From Calditrichota bacterium (GTDB taxonomy: Bacteria > Calditrichota > Calditrichia > Calditrichales > J004), in the NCBI GenBank assembly GCA_013112635.1, contig JABFGF010000001.1, positions 434,001 to 498,000 of the forward strand: 64,000 nucleotides of DNA, given 5' to 3'. The position numbers and the translations under genes are program-made. This document shows, piece after piece, positions 1 to 8,652 of this stretch; the first letter of the stretch is position 1, and every line of letters starts with the position of its first letter. The notes beneath the pieces were generated by a model that was given only the letters and a program-made list of their open reading frames with translations, made no database searches and had not been told where the DNA came from.

Positions 1-780
1 GTAGGTAATTCATATTTGGGCTTTAAATGTATTTTTATGATTAATGAGAACTTTGGTTGGGCCGTTGGTGATGAAGGGATAATTGCAAAATTTAATGATG
101 GGGATTGGGATTCAATTAGAAGTTTTACAAATTTGCCTCTTAATTCAGTTTTCTTTGTAGATGCAAACCATGGCTGGGTTAGTGCTGGCTATAACCCGGA
201 AAACCAATTACTTTTTTATACTGATGATGGAGGGGAAAGTTGGAGTTCAAAAAAGTTCGATTTCAGAATAGAGGATTTATTTTTTCAGGATAATAATAAG
301 GGCTGGATAGCAGGATGGGATTCTATGTGGAAAGGGTTGGTTATGCAATCTGAAAATGGAGGTAAAGACTGGCAGGTTTTAATTGATAGCCTGAAAGCTC
401 CAATTACTTCCCTTCATTTTAAGAATGGACAAGCGTGGGCTGCTGGAGGACAAGGGTTGATATTGCATTCCGATGATGGCGTAAACTGGATTGAACAGCC
501 AAATATTATTCCTGAAAGCGCGAAGCTATATCAAAATTATCCTAACCCATTTAATCCAAAAACATTTATTAATTATGACTTGCACACTTCGGATTATGTA
601 GATCTTAGCATTTATAATGTTCTTGGTCAAAAGGTGGAAACTCTGGTATCCCAAAAACAAAATGCTGGTAATTACAAAGTAGAGTGGGACGCAGCCCGAT
701 TTGCCAGTGGGATCTATATGTACCAGTTAAAAACAAGCGATGGAAATATACAGACAAGGAAATTGGTGGTATTAAAATGA
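1..780 (+). CDS. Secreted Ycf48-like repeat protein with C-terminal sorting domain (5' partial)
   Basis: The reading frame is open from base 1, so the gene starts outside the window. The visible 260 residues fall into two parts. The first about 170 carry repeated 'GWAVG', 'GWVSAG', 'GWIAG' and 'AWAAGG' turns followed by 'DDGGESW', 'ENGGKDW' or 'DDGVNW', the pattern of Ycf48/BNR-type beta-propeller blades. The last about 85 residues begin 'LYQNYPNPFNP' and end in a basic 'TRKLVVLK' tail, the C-terminal sorting domain (TIGR04183-like) that directs export through a Por/type IX-like system in the FCB group. The protein is probably cell-surface or extracellular. Substrate and role cannot be told. 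A TTG at 16 is not the true start. Confidence 0.85.
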   Translation, partial: VGNSYLGFKCIFMINENFGWAVGDEGIIAKFNDGDWDSIRSFTNLPLNSVFFVDANHGWVSAGYNPENQLLFYTDDGGESWSSKKFDFRIEDLFFQDNNKGWIAGWDSMWKGLVMQSENGGKDWQVLIDSLKAPITSLHFKNGQAWAAGGQGLILHSDDGVNWIEQPNIIPESAKLYQNYPNPFNPKTFINYDLHTSDYVDLSIYNVLGQKVETLVSQKQNAGNYKVEWDAARFASGIYMYQLKTSDGNIQTRKLVVLK

Positions 781-862
781 CTTTTATTTTCAAAAGCAGA
801 CTAATTGTTTGCGAAAAACAAAATTAATCAGAGGCACATTAAAATTTTTCGTACTTAGCGAT

Positions 863-887
863 AAAGAATATCAAATATTCTTTTTTT
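863..887 (+). terminator. Candidate intrinsic terminator after the secreted protein
   Basis: A 9-bp inverted repeat AAAGAATAT / ATATTCTTT with a CAA loop runs into a T tract. The stem is AT-rich, so it would be a weak terminator. It lies 83 bases after the stop of the secreted-protein gene. The rest of the 224-base gap before dnaE shows nothing else I can support. Confidence 0.5.
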
Positions 888-1004
888 CCTTTTGCTATTA
901 TTCACCCTCCAATCTAAATTTGACAAACTGCATTCAAGTGATCAATCTCATCTCACTTTTTAGTTTTCGAAATACATTCACAATTTTATAAGAGGGCGTT
1001 TAAT

Positions 1005-4000
1005 TTGTCTTTTGTTCACTTACACAGTCACACACATTATTCGTTATTAGACGGTGCCGGCCGCTTAAATGATATGGTAAATAAAGCCGGTGATTTAGGT
1101 ATGAATGCCCTGGCTATCACCGACCATGGCAACCTTTTTGGATCGGTTGAGTTTTACAATGCCTGCAAAAAGAAAAACATAAAACCAATTATTGGTTGTG
1201 AAGCCTATATCGCACCGGGTAAACATGACTTTCGCCAAAAGATGGAAGGCGAGAAGAACTATTATCACCTGATTTTGCTGGCCAAAAATCAAACCGGCTT
1301 TAAAAACCTGATAAAGCTTTCATCAATCGCATATCTTGATGGAATGTATTACAAACCACGAATAGATTTCGATCTACTCACTCAATATTCCGAAGGATTA
1401 ATTGCTACATCTGCTTGTATGAGCGGACCAATTGCCTGGAAGCTGCGTCAGGGTAAAAAAGCTGAAGCAATAAAAATGGCTGAAGATTATCTCACACTTT
1501 TTGGGGATGATTTTTATTTTGAAATCCAGGATCATCAAATCCCGGAAGAACAGCATGTATACCCGCAAGTTTATGATTTGGCCAAAGAAATGGGTGTTAA
1601 GGTTGTCGCAACAAATGACACACATTATCTTGACCATGGCGATCATGAAGCACACGATATCTTGATTTGCCTGCAAACCGGAAAAGACCGTGACGATCCA
1701 AACCGTATGCGATATGGCACAGAGCAGTTGTACATGAAGTCGCCTGATGAAATGTTCAATCTTTTTAAAGATAAACCGCATGTTTTAGAGAATACGCTTG
1801 AAATTGCTGATAAAATTAATCTTGAACTGGATTTTAGTGCCCGCCACTTGCCAACATTTAAAATACCGGAAAGCGAAGGAAATCTTTCTGAGGATGATTT
1901 TTTGAAGACCCTTGCTTTACGGGGTGCGGAAAAAAAATTTTCTAATGTTTCAAAAGAGGTTATAGATCGAATAGATTTTGAACTTGGTGTGATTAGAGAT
2001 ATGGGTTTTGCCGGATATTTTTTAATCACACAAGATTTTATAGCGGCAGCCCGTGACCGTGATATTCCTGTTGGCCTGGGACGTGGTTCTGCAGCCGGCA
2101 GTATGGTGGCATACACATTAGGAATTACCGATGTTGACCCTTTAAAATATGATCTGCTTTTTGAACGTTTTTTAAATCCTGCCCGTATTACCATGCCCGA
2201 TATTGATATTGATTTTTGTGTAGAACGGCGTGAGGAAGTAATTGATTATGTAAAAGACAAATACGGGAAACGAAACGTAGCACAAATCATCACATTTGGA
2301 ACAATGGCCTCCAAAGGTGTTGTGCGCGATGTTGGACGTGTATTAAAAGTACCTCTGCCCAAAACAGATGCCATTGCAAAATTAGTACCCGTGGAAGGTG
2401 CCAAACCAATCCCACTGGAACGTGCTTTTAAAGAAGTACCGGAACTGAATGAAATTGCCGAGAGTGAGGACATTCAGATGCAGGAGTTGGTAAAATACTC
2501 CAAAACGCTTGAAGGCATTGCCCGTAATACATCCACTCATGCCGCCGGGGTTATCATTGCGCCGGAAGATGTTTCCAATTATGTGCCTTTGTACAAAACA
2601 AAAGAGGGCGATGTTTGTACTCAATGGACTATGGGCGCTTCTGAGCAAATGGGCATGCTCAAAATGGATTTCCTTGGATTGCGCAACCTGACAGTAATCC
2701 AAAAAGCTGAGAAGATGATCCATGCAAAACACAATAAGGATTTTTCAGCCCAAGATATTCCGTTGGATGATGAAAAGACATTTAAGCTTTTTGGGGATGG
2801 TTTAACAGTTGGCGTTTTTCAGTTTGAGAGCTCAGGGATGCAGGAATATCTTAAAAAACTAAAACCATCCCGCGTGGAAGATTTGATCGCCATGAACGCG
2901 CTTTACAGGCCCGGCCCGATGCAGATGATTGATGATTTTATTGATCGGAAATATGGGCGAAAAGAAATTGAATATCTTCATCCAAAACTTAAACCAATAC
3001 TTGAAGAAACTTACGGCATCATTGTATATCAAGAGCAGGTAATGCGTATTGCATCCGATTTGGGTGGGTTCAGCCTGGCTGATGCGGATTTAATGCGCCG
3101 TGCAATGGGTAAGAAAAAAGCCGAAGTGATGCAGGAACAAAAAAAGTTCTTTGTTGAAGGCTGTATTAAAAATGAAATTGATAAAAAAATTGCATCGACT
3201 ATTTTTGATTTAATCGAAAAGTTTGCCCAGTACGGTTTTAATAAATCACACTCTGCAGCTTACGCGCTTATTGCTTATCAAACAGCTTATTTAAAAGCGC
3301 ATTATACAGCAGAATTTATGTCGGCCAACTTAACAAGCGAACTAACGAACCTAAGCCGTGTGATGGTTTTAATGGAAGAGTGCCGCAAGCTGGGTTTAAC
3401 TATAAATCCGCCAAATGTAAACTACTCTGTTGCTAATTTTACACCGCTCGATGAAAATACAATCGCCTTTGGAATGGCAGCTATTAAAAATGTTGGGGCG
3501 AATGCTATAAATAATATTGTGCATGTGCGTGAAGAAAACGGTGAGTTTTCAAGCTTATATGAGTTGGTTCAGAAAGTTGATTTGCGGCTTGTAAACAAAA
3601 AAGTCCTTGAAAATCTGGCAATGGCCGGTGCATTAGATTCATTTAAAGGCAATCGCTCACAATTGTTTAACTCTGTTGAGACAGCTATAGAATTTGGTCA
3701 GAATGTACAAAGTGGTGCTAAAGATAAAAATCAAATCGGGTTATTTGATGGTGGCGATATGGCTATTGAAGAATCGATCAAAGAACCTGCATTGCCGGAT
3801 ATCCCGGATTGGAGCTTAAACGAAAAACTGAAAAAAGAGCGTGAATTGCTTGGCTTTTATATCTCCGGCCATCCATTAGATCCATATAAAACCATTATCT
3901 CTTTATATACATCAAAGTTCCTAAAAGAAAATGAAACAGAGAAGGAGTCGACGCCTAAGTCGAAAACAATTCGTATTTGTGGACAGGTAAATGAGTTGCG

Positions 4001-4478
4001 AACCCTGTTTGATCGTAAACAGCAGAAAATGGCATTTGTTAAGTTAGAAGATTTTGATCATAGTTATGAGGGCGTTGTCTTTGGTTCAGTATTTCCAAAA
4101 TGTGAAGAACATTTAAAGCAGGATGCTATCGTTTTTATTCAGGGCACATTAAATTCTGAGCCGGATGATAATTTAATAAAGCTTGTAGTTGAATCGGTTT
4201 ACAGCGCCGATAGTGTGCCGGAAAAGTTTACCGACTCTGTCATGCTTCATGTTAACCGGGAAAAGTTAAATGAAGAATTATTACATCAGTTAAAAATGAC
4301 AATTAAATCCAGTCCCGGAAAAAACAAACTTCTTTTTAATTTCGATTTTAACGGCGAAGGCACAATACGTTTGAAGGCTGGGAAATCTGGCGTAACAATG
4401 ACATCACCAACATTGAAACAGCTTTGCTCTTTGCTTGGTGATGAAAATGTAAAAATTAAGATGATTGAATCGCGATGA
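1005..4478 (+). CDS. dnaE: DNA polymerase III alpha subunit (DnaE)
   Basis: Replicative polymerase catalytic subunit, 1157 residues, the usual DnaE length. The N-terminal PHP domain (about 1-210) keeps likely metal ligands: H5/H7 in 'HLHSH', D40/H41 in 'TDHGN', E66, H88, and the 'NDTHY' near 205. The palm carries the catalytic 'PDIDIDF' near 396-402 and a third acidic residue in 'KMDFLGL' near 553. A helix-hairpin-helix region and an OB fold (about 980-1060, 'IRICGQV') follow. The start is a TTG with 'AGAGGG' about 9 bases upstream; no ATG fits better. The stop overlaps the start of dtd (ATGA), so the two are co-translated. The intact-looking PHP ligands suggest built-in 3'-5' exonuclease activity, as in Thermus DnaE; that is inference. 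Confidence 0.97.
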   Translation: MSFVHLHSHTHYSLLDGAGRLNDMVNKAGDLGMNALAITDHGNLFGSVEFYNACKKKNIKPIIGCEAYIAPGKHDFRQKMEGEKNYYHLILLAKNQTGFKNLIKLSSIAYLDGMYYKPRIDFDLLTQYSEGLIATSACMSGPIAWKLRQGKKAEAIKMAEDYLTLFGDDFYFEIQDHQIPEEQHVYPQVYDLAKEMGVKVVATNDTHYLDHGDHEAHDILICLQTGKDRDDPNRMRYGTEQLYMKSPDEMFNLFKDKPHVLENTLEIADKINLELDFSARHLPTFKIPESEGNLSEDDFLKTLALRGAEKKFSNVSKEVIDRIDFELGVIRDMGFAGYFLITQDFIAAARDRDIPVGLGRGSAAGSMVAYTLGITDVDPLKYDLLFERFLNPARITMPDIDIDFCVERREEVIDYVKDKYGKRNVAQIITFGTMASKGVVRDVGRVLKVPLPKTDAIAKLVPVEGAKPIPLERAFKEVPELNEIAESEDIQMQELVKYSKTLEGIARNTSTHAAGVIIAPEDVSNYVPLYKTKEGDVCTQWTMGASEQMGMLKMDFLGLRNLTVIQKAEKMIHAKHNKDFSAQDIPLDDEKTFKLFGDGLTVGVFQFESSGMQEYLKKLKPSRVEDLIAMNALYRPGPMQMIDDFIDRKYGRKEIEYLHPKLKPILEETYGIIVYQEQVMRIASDLGGFSLADADLMRRAMGKKKAEVMQEQKKFFVEGCIKNEIDKKIASTIFDLIEKFAQYGFNKSHSAAYALIAYQTAYLKAHYTAEFMSANLTSELTNLSRVMVLMEECRKLGLTINPPNVNYSVANFTPLDENTIAFGMAAIKNVGANAINNIVHVREENGEFSSLYELVQKVDLRLVNKKVLENLAMAGALDSFKGNRSQLFNSVETAIEFGQNVQSGAKDKNQIGLFDGGDMAIEESIKEPALPDIPDWSLNEKLKKERELLGFYISGHPLDPYKTIISLYTSKFLKENETEKESTPKSKTIRICGQVNELRTLFDRKQQKMAFVKLEDFDHSYEGVVFGSVFPKCEEHLKQDAIVFIQGTLNSEPDDNLIKLVVESVYSADSVPEKFTDSVMLHVNREKLNEELLHQLKMTIKSSPGKNKLLFNFDFNGEGTIRLKAGKSGVTMTSPTLKQLCSLLGDENVKIKMIESR

Positions 4479-4912
4479 AAGTTTTACTGCAAAGAGTTAG
4501 CACAGCATCTGTTTCTGTTGATAGTAAAATTGTTGGCAAAATTAATAATGGCCTTCTTTTATTGATTGGAATTGGACATGAAGATAGTGAGGCTGATCTT
4601 GACTGGATGGCTGACAAATGTGTAAATCTGCGTGTTTTTGAAGATGCTGATGACAAAATGAATTGTTCATTGTTGGATGTAAATGCCGAAATTCTTGCAA
4701 TTTCACAATTCACATTAATGGGCGATACGCGAAAAGGGCGCAGGCCAAGTTTTATCAATGCAGCTTCTCCGGAAATGGGAGAAAAAATGTATAATCTTTT
4801 TGTCGATAAGTTAAAATCATTTTCAATAAAAGTAGAATGCGGTATATTTGGTGCAATGATGGATGTTCAGCTTACTAATCGTGGCCCTGTAACTTTGATG
4901 TTAGAAAAATAA
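4475..4912 (+). CDS. dtd: D-aminoacyl-tRNA deacylase
   Basis: Removes D-amino acids (and glycine mischarged on tRNA-Ala) from tRNA in the cytoplasm. At 145 residues it has the family length. It shows the two signature elements of Dtd: 'SQFTLMGDTRKGRRPSF' in the middle and a C-terminal 'NRGPVTL' cis Gly-Pro motif that enforces chiral proofreading. The ATG overlaps the dnaE stop by four bases, giving a translationally coupled dnaE-dtd pair. Confidence 0.97.
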   Translation: MKVLLQRVSTASVSVDSKIVGKINNGLLLLIGIGHEDSEADLDWMADKCVNLRVFEDADDKMNCSLLDVNAEILAISQFTLMGDTRKGRRPSFINAASPEMGEKMYNLFVDKLKSFSIKVECGIFGAMMDVQLTNRGPVTLMLEK

Positions 4913-4931
4913 AAGGTGTGGAATCAGGATA

Positions 4932-5690
4932 ATGGAAATTGATCAGTTAAAACAATCAAAAATATTTAAATCTACAATTATACTTTTGGCCTTACTTATA
5001 TTTGGTTTATTAATGGACTTTTTTGTAATGCCATGGTTTGTTGACTTAGGCGATGAAAAAGAAATGCCGGATGTGGTAGAGAAAAATGCTAATGAAGCTA
5101 AAAACCTATTAGAAAAACAAGGCTTCACAGTTATTATGGCCGATTCCGTTTTTGATGCCAGTTTTGAAGCAGGCATGGTGGTTGAGCAAATGCCATTGGC
5201 ATATTCTACGGTTAAAACCGGGCGAAACGTCTATCTCACAGTCAGTATTGGAGAAAGACCGATTATTATGCCAAACCTTTTTGGCATATCACCAAGAGAT
5301 GCGGAGTTAAAATTAAATGCACTTGGCCTAAAACTGAAAGCCACCTTGGGATCTTATTCCGATTTATATCCTGATGGCGCGGTAATTTCTCAATCTTTTC
5401 CTCAGGGCCAACAGATAAAAAAGAATACTGCTATTACAATTACTGTCAGCTTTGGTGAAAAACCGGAAAACAGGACAATTCCAAATTTAATAGGGAAAAG
5501 CTATTCCGCCGCCAAACAGCGTTTGGAGCAACTAGGTGTATCCATCGATAAGGTTGAATATGAAGAGAGTACTTCTTATTTGCCGGATACCGTACTAAAA
5601 CAAAGTTTGAAAGAGGGCACATCCATCACAGAAGACACTAAGCTTACATTAACTGTCAGTAAATTGGAAAGTGATTCACAGGATAATTAG
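4932..5690 (+). CDS. Membrane-anchored PASTA-domain protein
   Basis: A 252-residue protein with a short cytoplasmic N-terminus, one membrane segment (about 14-35) and three PASTA repeats outside (about 36-102, 103-170 and 171-238), each with the typical 'PNL.G.S...A...L...G' opening and 'P..G..I...T.ITV' ending. PASTA domains usually bind peptidoglycan or muropeptides as parts of Ser/Thr kinases or PBPs, but no kinase or transpeptidase domain is present here. Kinase-less PASTA proteins are known in FCB bacteria. It lies 19 bases after dtd and is probably in the same transcript. A cell-wall sensing or scaffolding role is inference. Confidence 0.88.
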   Translation: MEIDQLKQSKIFKSTIILLALLIFGLLMDFFVMPWFVDLGDEKEMPDVVEKNANEAKNLLEKQGFTVIMADSVFDASFEAGMVVEQMPLAYSTVKTGRNVYLTVSIGERPIIMPNLFGISPRDAELKLNALGLKLKATLGSYSDLYPDGAVISQSFPQGQQIKKNTAITITVSFGEKPENRTIPNLIGKSYSAAKQRLEQLGVSIDKVEYEESTSYLPDTVLKQSLKEGTSITEDTKLTLTVSKLESDSQDN

Positions 5691-5772
5691 GTCTAAATAA
5701 ATCAGGGAAATATAATTATACTTCATTTTTCAGCATTATTTCTTATAATCCTTTCGAGACACCCAAATAAAC

Positions 5773-6357
5773 ATGCAAAATGAAATCTCACCAAAAACGG
5801 AGCTTGCAAGAAAGTTTATTCATATTTCAACGAGTATTATTCCTTTAGTTTATTATTATATGGCAACGAAGGAACAAATCCTTGTTTTGTGTATTAGTTT
5901 GTTTTTAATCTTTCTCGTTGGTGATGTTCTTCGCATTTATGTAACAAAATTGAGACAGATTTATGAAAAAGTATTTGGTATGTTACTCAGAAAAAATGAG
6001 ACAGGAAAAACTCTCAATGGAGCAACTCTTTTATTTTTAGGATTTTTATTAGCAGTAGTTCTATTTGAAAAAAATATCGCTGTGGTTTCAATGTTATTCC
6101 TTTCAGTTTCTGATACATTGGCAGCGGTTGCAGGCAAGTTATTTGGAAAGTATAAAATTTTTAACAAAACGATTGAAGGAACGGCAGCCTTTTTTTTATC
6201 GGCATTTATTATAAGCCTGTTTTTTTACGATAAGCCCATTTTGGGTTTTGGAGTTGCCCTTGCCACAGCGATTATTGAATTGGTTCCATTGAAAATAAAT
6301 GACAATATTACAATTCCGTTGATAAGCGGTTTATTATTTACAATTGCAAAAATTTAA
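5773..6357 (+). CDS. SEC59/DGK1/VTE5-family polyprenol or diacylglycerol kinase-like membrane protein
   Basis: A 194-residue polytopic membrane protein with about six to seven hydrophobic segments. The N-terminal 'ELARKFIHISTSIIP' and the later 'VSDTLAAVAGKLFGK' and 'KTIEGTAAFF' are the conserved blocks of the CTP-dependent dolichol/diacylglycerol/phytol kinase family. The substrate cannot be read from the sequence. A second family member sits at 36935 fused to a DUF92 domain. It lies 82 bases after the PASTA gene and 15 bases before the next gene, so it is likely part of an operon. Confidence 0.85.
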   Translation: MQNEISPKTELARKFIHISTSIIPLVYYYMATKEQILVLCISLFLIFLVGDVLRIYVTKLRQIYEKVFGMLLRKNETGKTLNGATLLFLGFLLAVVLFEKNIAVVSMLFLSVSDTLAAVAGKLFGKYKIFNKTIEGTAAFFLSAFIISLFFYDKPILGFGVALATAIIELVPLKINDNITIPLISGLLFTIAKI

Positions 6358-6372
6358 TTATTTGGATTAGAT

Positions 6373-7362
6373 ATGATCAGGAATAAAAAAGCAATTTATA
6401 TATTATTTACACTTTTGATTAGCGCAAATATTATCCATGCCGGTGCATTTAAAAAATATGCCAGTGAATTTATGTATCTTGGCGCTGATGGACGTGGAGC
6501 AGCAATGGGAAGCGCTTTTACGGCTATTTCAGGAGATGTGACATCCATATATTGGAATCCCGCTGGTTTGGTTGAATCACAAGGTGTTCAAGCGCAGTTT
6601 ATGCACAGCAAACGATTTATAAATGATATTCGCCAAAACTATCTTAGTTTCTCCATGCCATATACAGAGTCATCAACTATTGCCGCGTCCCTATATTATT
6701 TAACTGTAAATGATATCCCGGACTCCAGGGATATTTATAATGAAGCGATTGGAAAAGCTGAATATGACAAGTTAAAAAGGTTCAATGTTGGAGATTATAT
6801 TTTAACATTGGCGTATGCACAAAAGTATCATTCTAATATTGATTTTGGAGTGAATGTAAAATTTATTTATAGCGATCTGGAAATTGAATCTGCCACCGGG
6901 ATTGGTTTTGATGCAGGTGTAAAGTATACCTTAGATAATCTGAAACTTGGCCTGGTCCTTCGTGATTTTACCAGCACGTTAATGGCCTGGAGTACCGGTA
7001 CAAAAGAATTTGTGACACCATCCGCGCGTTTTGGTGCTGCATATAATTTCAATATTACATCTCTAAATCTTAGAGTTATACCCGCTGTTGATTTGAACAT
7101 TCTTGCAGAAAATAGAGATTATTCTGCCCAGGTAAATGCCGGGCCGTTTAGCGTAGATGTGCTGGCTGGAATGGAAATAAGCTATGACGATCTTTTGGCT
7201 TTGCGTTTTGGAATGGATGATCTGCAAAGGGTAAATGCAGGTATTGGAATTGCTTTGCCACGCGTTACTGTGGATTATGCATTTACTGAATATGAGAGCG
7301 AACTCGGCAATATTCACCGAATTTCTTTTCATTTATTTCTTGGAAATGTATTTCAAAATTAA
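6373..7362 (+). CDS. PorV/PorQ-family outer-membrane beta-barrel protein
   Basis: A 329-residue protein with a cleavable signal peptide (about 1-23, ending at 'IHAGA'). The mature start 'FMYLGADGRGAAMGSAFTA' followed by 'SIYWNPAGL' is the signature of the PorV/PorQ (UPF0164) relatives of FadL. The rest alternates polar and hydrophobic residues as beta-strands do, ending near an aromatic C-terminus. PorV-like proteins act in C-terminal-domain protein export in FCB bacteria, which fits the sorting-domain protein at the left edge, but PorV paralogues with other roles are common. Confidence 0.85.
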   Translation: MIRNKKAIYILFTLLISANIIHAGAFKKYASEFMYLGADGRGAAMGSAFTAISGDVTSIYWNPAGLVESQGVQAQFMHSKRFINDIRQNYLSFSMPYTESSTIAASLYYLTVNDIPDSRDIYNEAIGKAEYDKLKRFNVGDYILTLAYAQKYHSNIDFGVNVKFIYSDLEIESATGIGFDAGVKYTLDNLKLGLVLRDFTSTLMAWSTGTKEFVTPSARFGAAYNFNITSLNLRVIPAVDLNILAENRDYSAQVNAGPFSVDVLAGMEISYDDLLALRFGMDDLQRVNAGIGIALPRVTVDYAFTEYESELGNIHRISFHLFLGNVFQN

Positions 7363-7377
7363 ACCACTACTTTAAAT

Positions 7378-8643
7378 CTATTTATCCGCTTCAGATAATT
7401 TTTTTAATATATCTGCCGCTTCTTTTGCCTCTGTGCTTTCCGGAAATTGAGCAATAATAATTTCAAAAACCTCTTTCGCTTTTATTTTATCTTCTATTTT
7501 TTCTAAATACAGTTTTCCTGCAGAGAAAAGAAACCCTAATGATTCCTCATTTTGGGGAAATGTCTGGGCAAACAAAATCATTGTTTTAGCTGTCAGTTTA
7601 TTATCATTCAGTTTTTTCTCATATAAGCGGATTATTATTTTTAGTGCTTTAAATGTTGCCTCTTCATTATGATTTTTTTCGACAATACGTTTATAGCTGT
7701 TTATACTTTCAATATAGTTTTCTTTCATCTCATAAATTGCTGCTATCCTCATCAAAGAAGAGGAATAATTAGGATTGTTTGGAAAGGCACTTACATGCAG
7801 CTCATAATTTTTTAAAGCTTCATCAGTGTCTTTATAATTATGATCGTATAATTTTGCCAGCTCATATTGCGCATCACCTGTTTTTGCTGCATCAGGATAT
7901 TGGTTAATTATTTCCAGCAAATAATCGCGTGTCTGGTTGATGTTATTTAAATAGTCCCTGTTCAAAATTGCTAATTCTAATAATGCCTGGGGAACAAATC
8001 TGGATTTCTTATATAGTTTGCAAACTTTGTCAAAATTAAAAATGGCTGCGGGATGCTTTTTTCCAACTTTGTAAATATTTGCCTGCCAAAAAATAATAGC
8101 GTCCATATCCTCTTCAAAAGAAGCGAAGAGCTTTTTATAGAGACTTATTTCGCCAAAAAAAAGTTCGTCCATTTTTCTATAGTCAAGAGAATAGATAAAT
8201 GAAAGATAATCCAGATAAGCCAATCTGTAATTTTCTTGCACCGGTATGTTACTAAGCTGTTGTAGGGTTTTTTCACTTTGTTCGGATAAGGTAAAATCAA
8301 CACTGAATGTTACCAAAGAATCAATAATCTCTATTGAGCGTTTTCTTAGTGGGCTGTTTCCATGCAAAATATTCAGTTTTATCAGAGGGATAATCTGTTG
8401 TGAGGGCTGGTTTTTTAAAGAATATAAATGAGACAATCTATATAAAATTTCATCTTCTTGTTTTGAGTTTGGGTAAATAAATACAAAATTTTCAAACTCA
8501 TCAATAAGATAATCTATTTGCGAATTTTGCTTTAACTCCTTAAAAGCTTCATCAAGAATATTATAATGTAAGTCTACTTTGTTTTGTGCATAAATATTTG
8601 AGGTAAAAAAAAGGGCAAGGGCCAGTATAAAAATAGTTTTCAA
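7378..8643 (-). CDS. Secreted TPR-repeat protein
   Basis: A 421-residue protein with a signal peptide ('MKTIFILALALFFTSNIYAQ') followed by at least five tetratricopeptide-like repeats, seen as 'A...Y..A..Y.....A' patterns such as 'YPDAAKTGDAQYELAKLYD' and 'FPNNPNYSSSLMRIAAIYE'. It is probably periplasmic. It lies 9 bases downstream of rqcH on the same strand, so the two share a transcript. No enzymatic motif is seen; a protein-interaction role is all that can be said. It is convergent with the PorV-like gene, only 15 bases away. Confidence 0.8.
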   Translation of the reverse strand: MKTIFILALALFFTSNIYAQNKVDLHYNILDEAFKELKQNSQIDYLIDEFENFVFIYPNSKQEDEILYRLSHLYSLKNQPSQQIIPLIKLNILHGNSPLRKRSIEIIDSLVTFSVDFTLSEQSEKTLQQLSNIPVQENYRLAYLDYLSFIYSLDYRKMDELFFGEISLYKKLFASFEEDMDAIIFWQANIYKVGKKHPAAIFNFDKVCKLYKKSRFVPQALLELAILNRDYLNNINQTRDYLLEIINQYPDAAKTGDAQYELAKLYDHNYKDTDEALKNYELHVSAFPNNPNYSSSLMRIAAIYEMKENYIESINSYKRIVEKNHNEEATFKALKIIIRLYEKKLNDNKLTAKTMILFAQTFPQNEESLGFLFSAGKLYLEKIEDKIKAKEVFEIIIAQFPESTEAKEAADILKKLSEADK

Positions 8644-8652
8644 TTAAAATCC

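Noticed and set aside
809-991. A 60-residue open frame before dnaE
   Set aside because: No homology or ribosome binding site; it spans the terminator hairpin at 863 and has a Phe/Leu/Asn-rich composition typical of AT-rich intergenic DNA.
1643-2194. Long antisense open frame inside dnaE
   Set aside because: It is a shadow of the dnaE frame; composition is Ser/Arg/Ile-rich with no motif.
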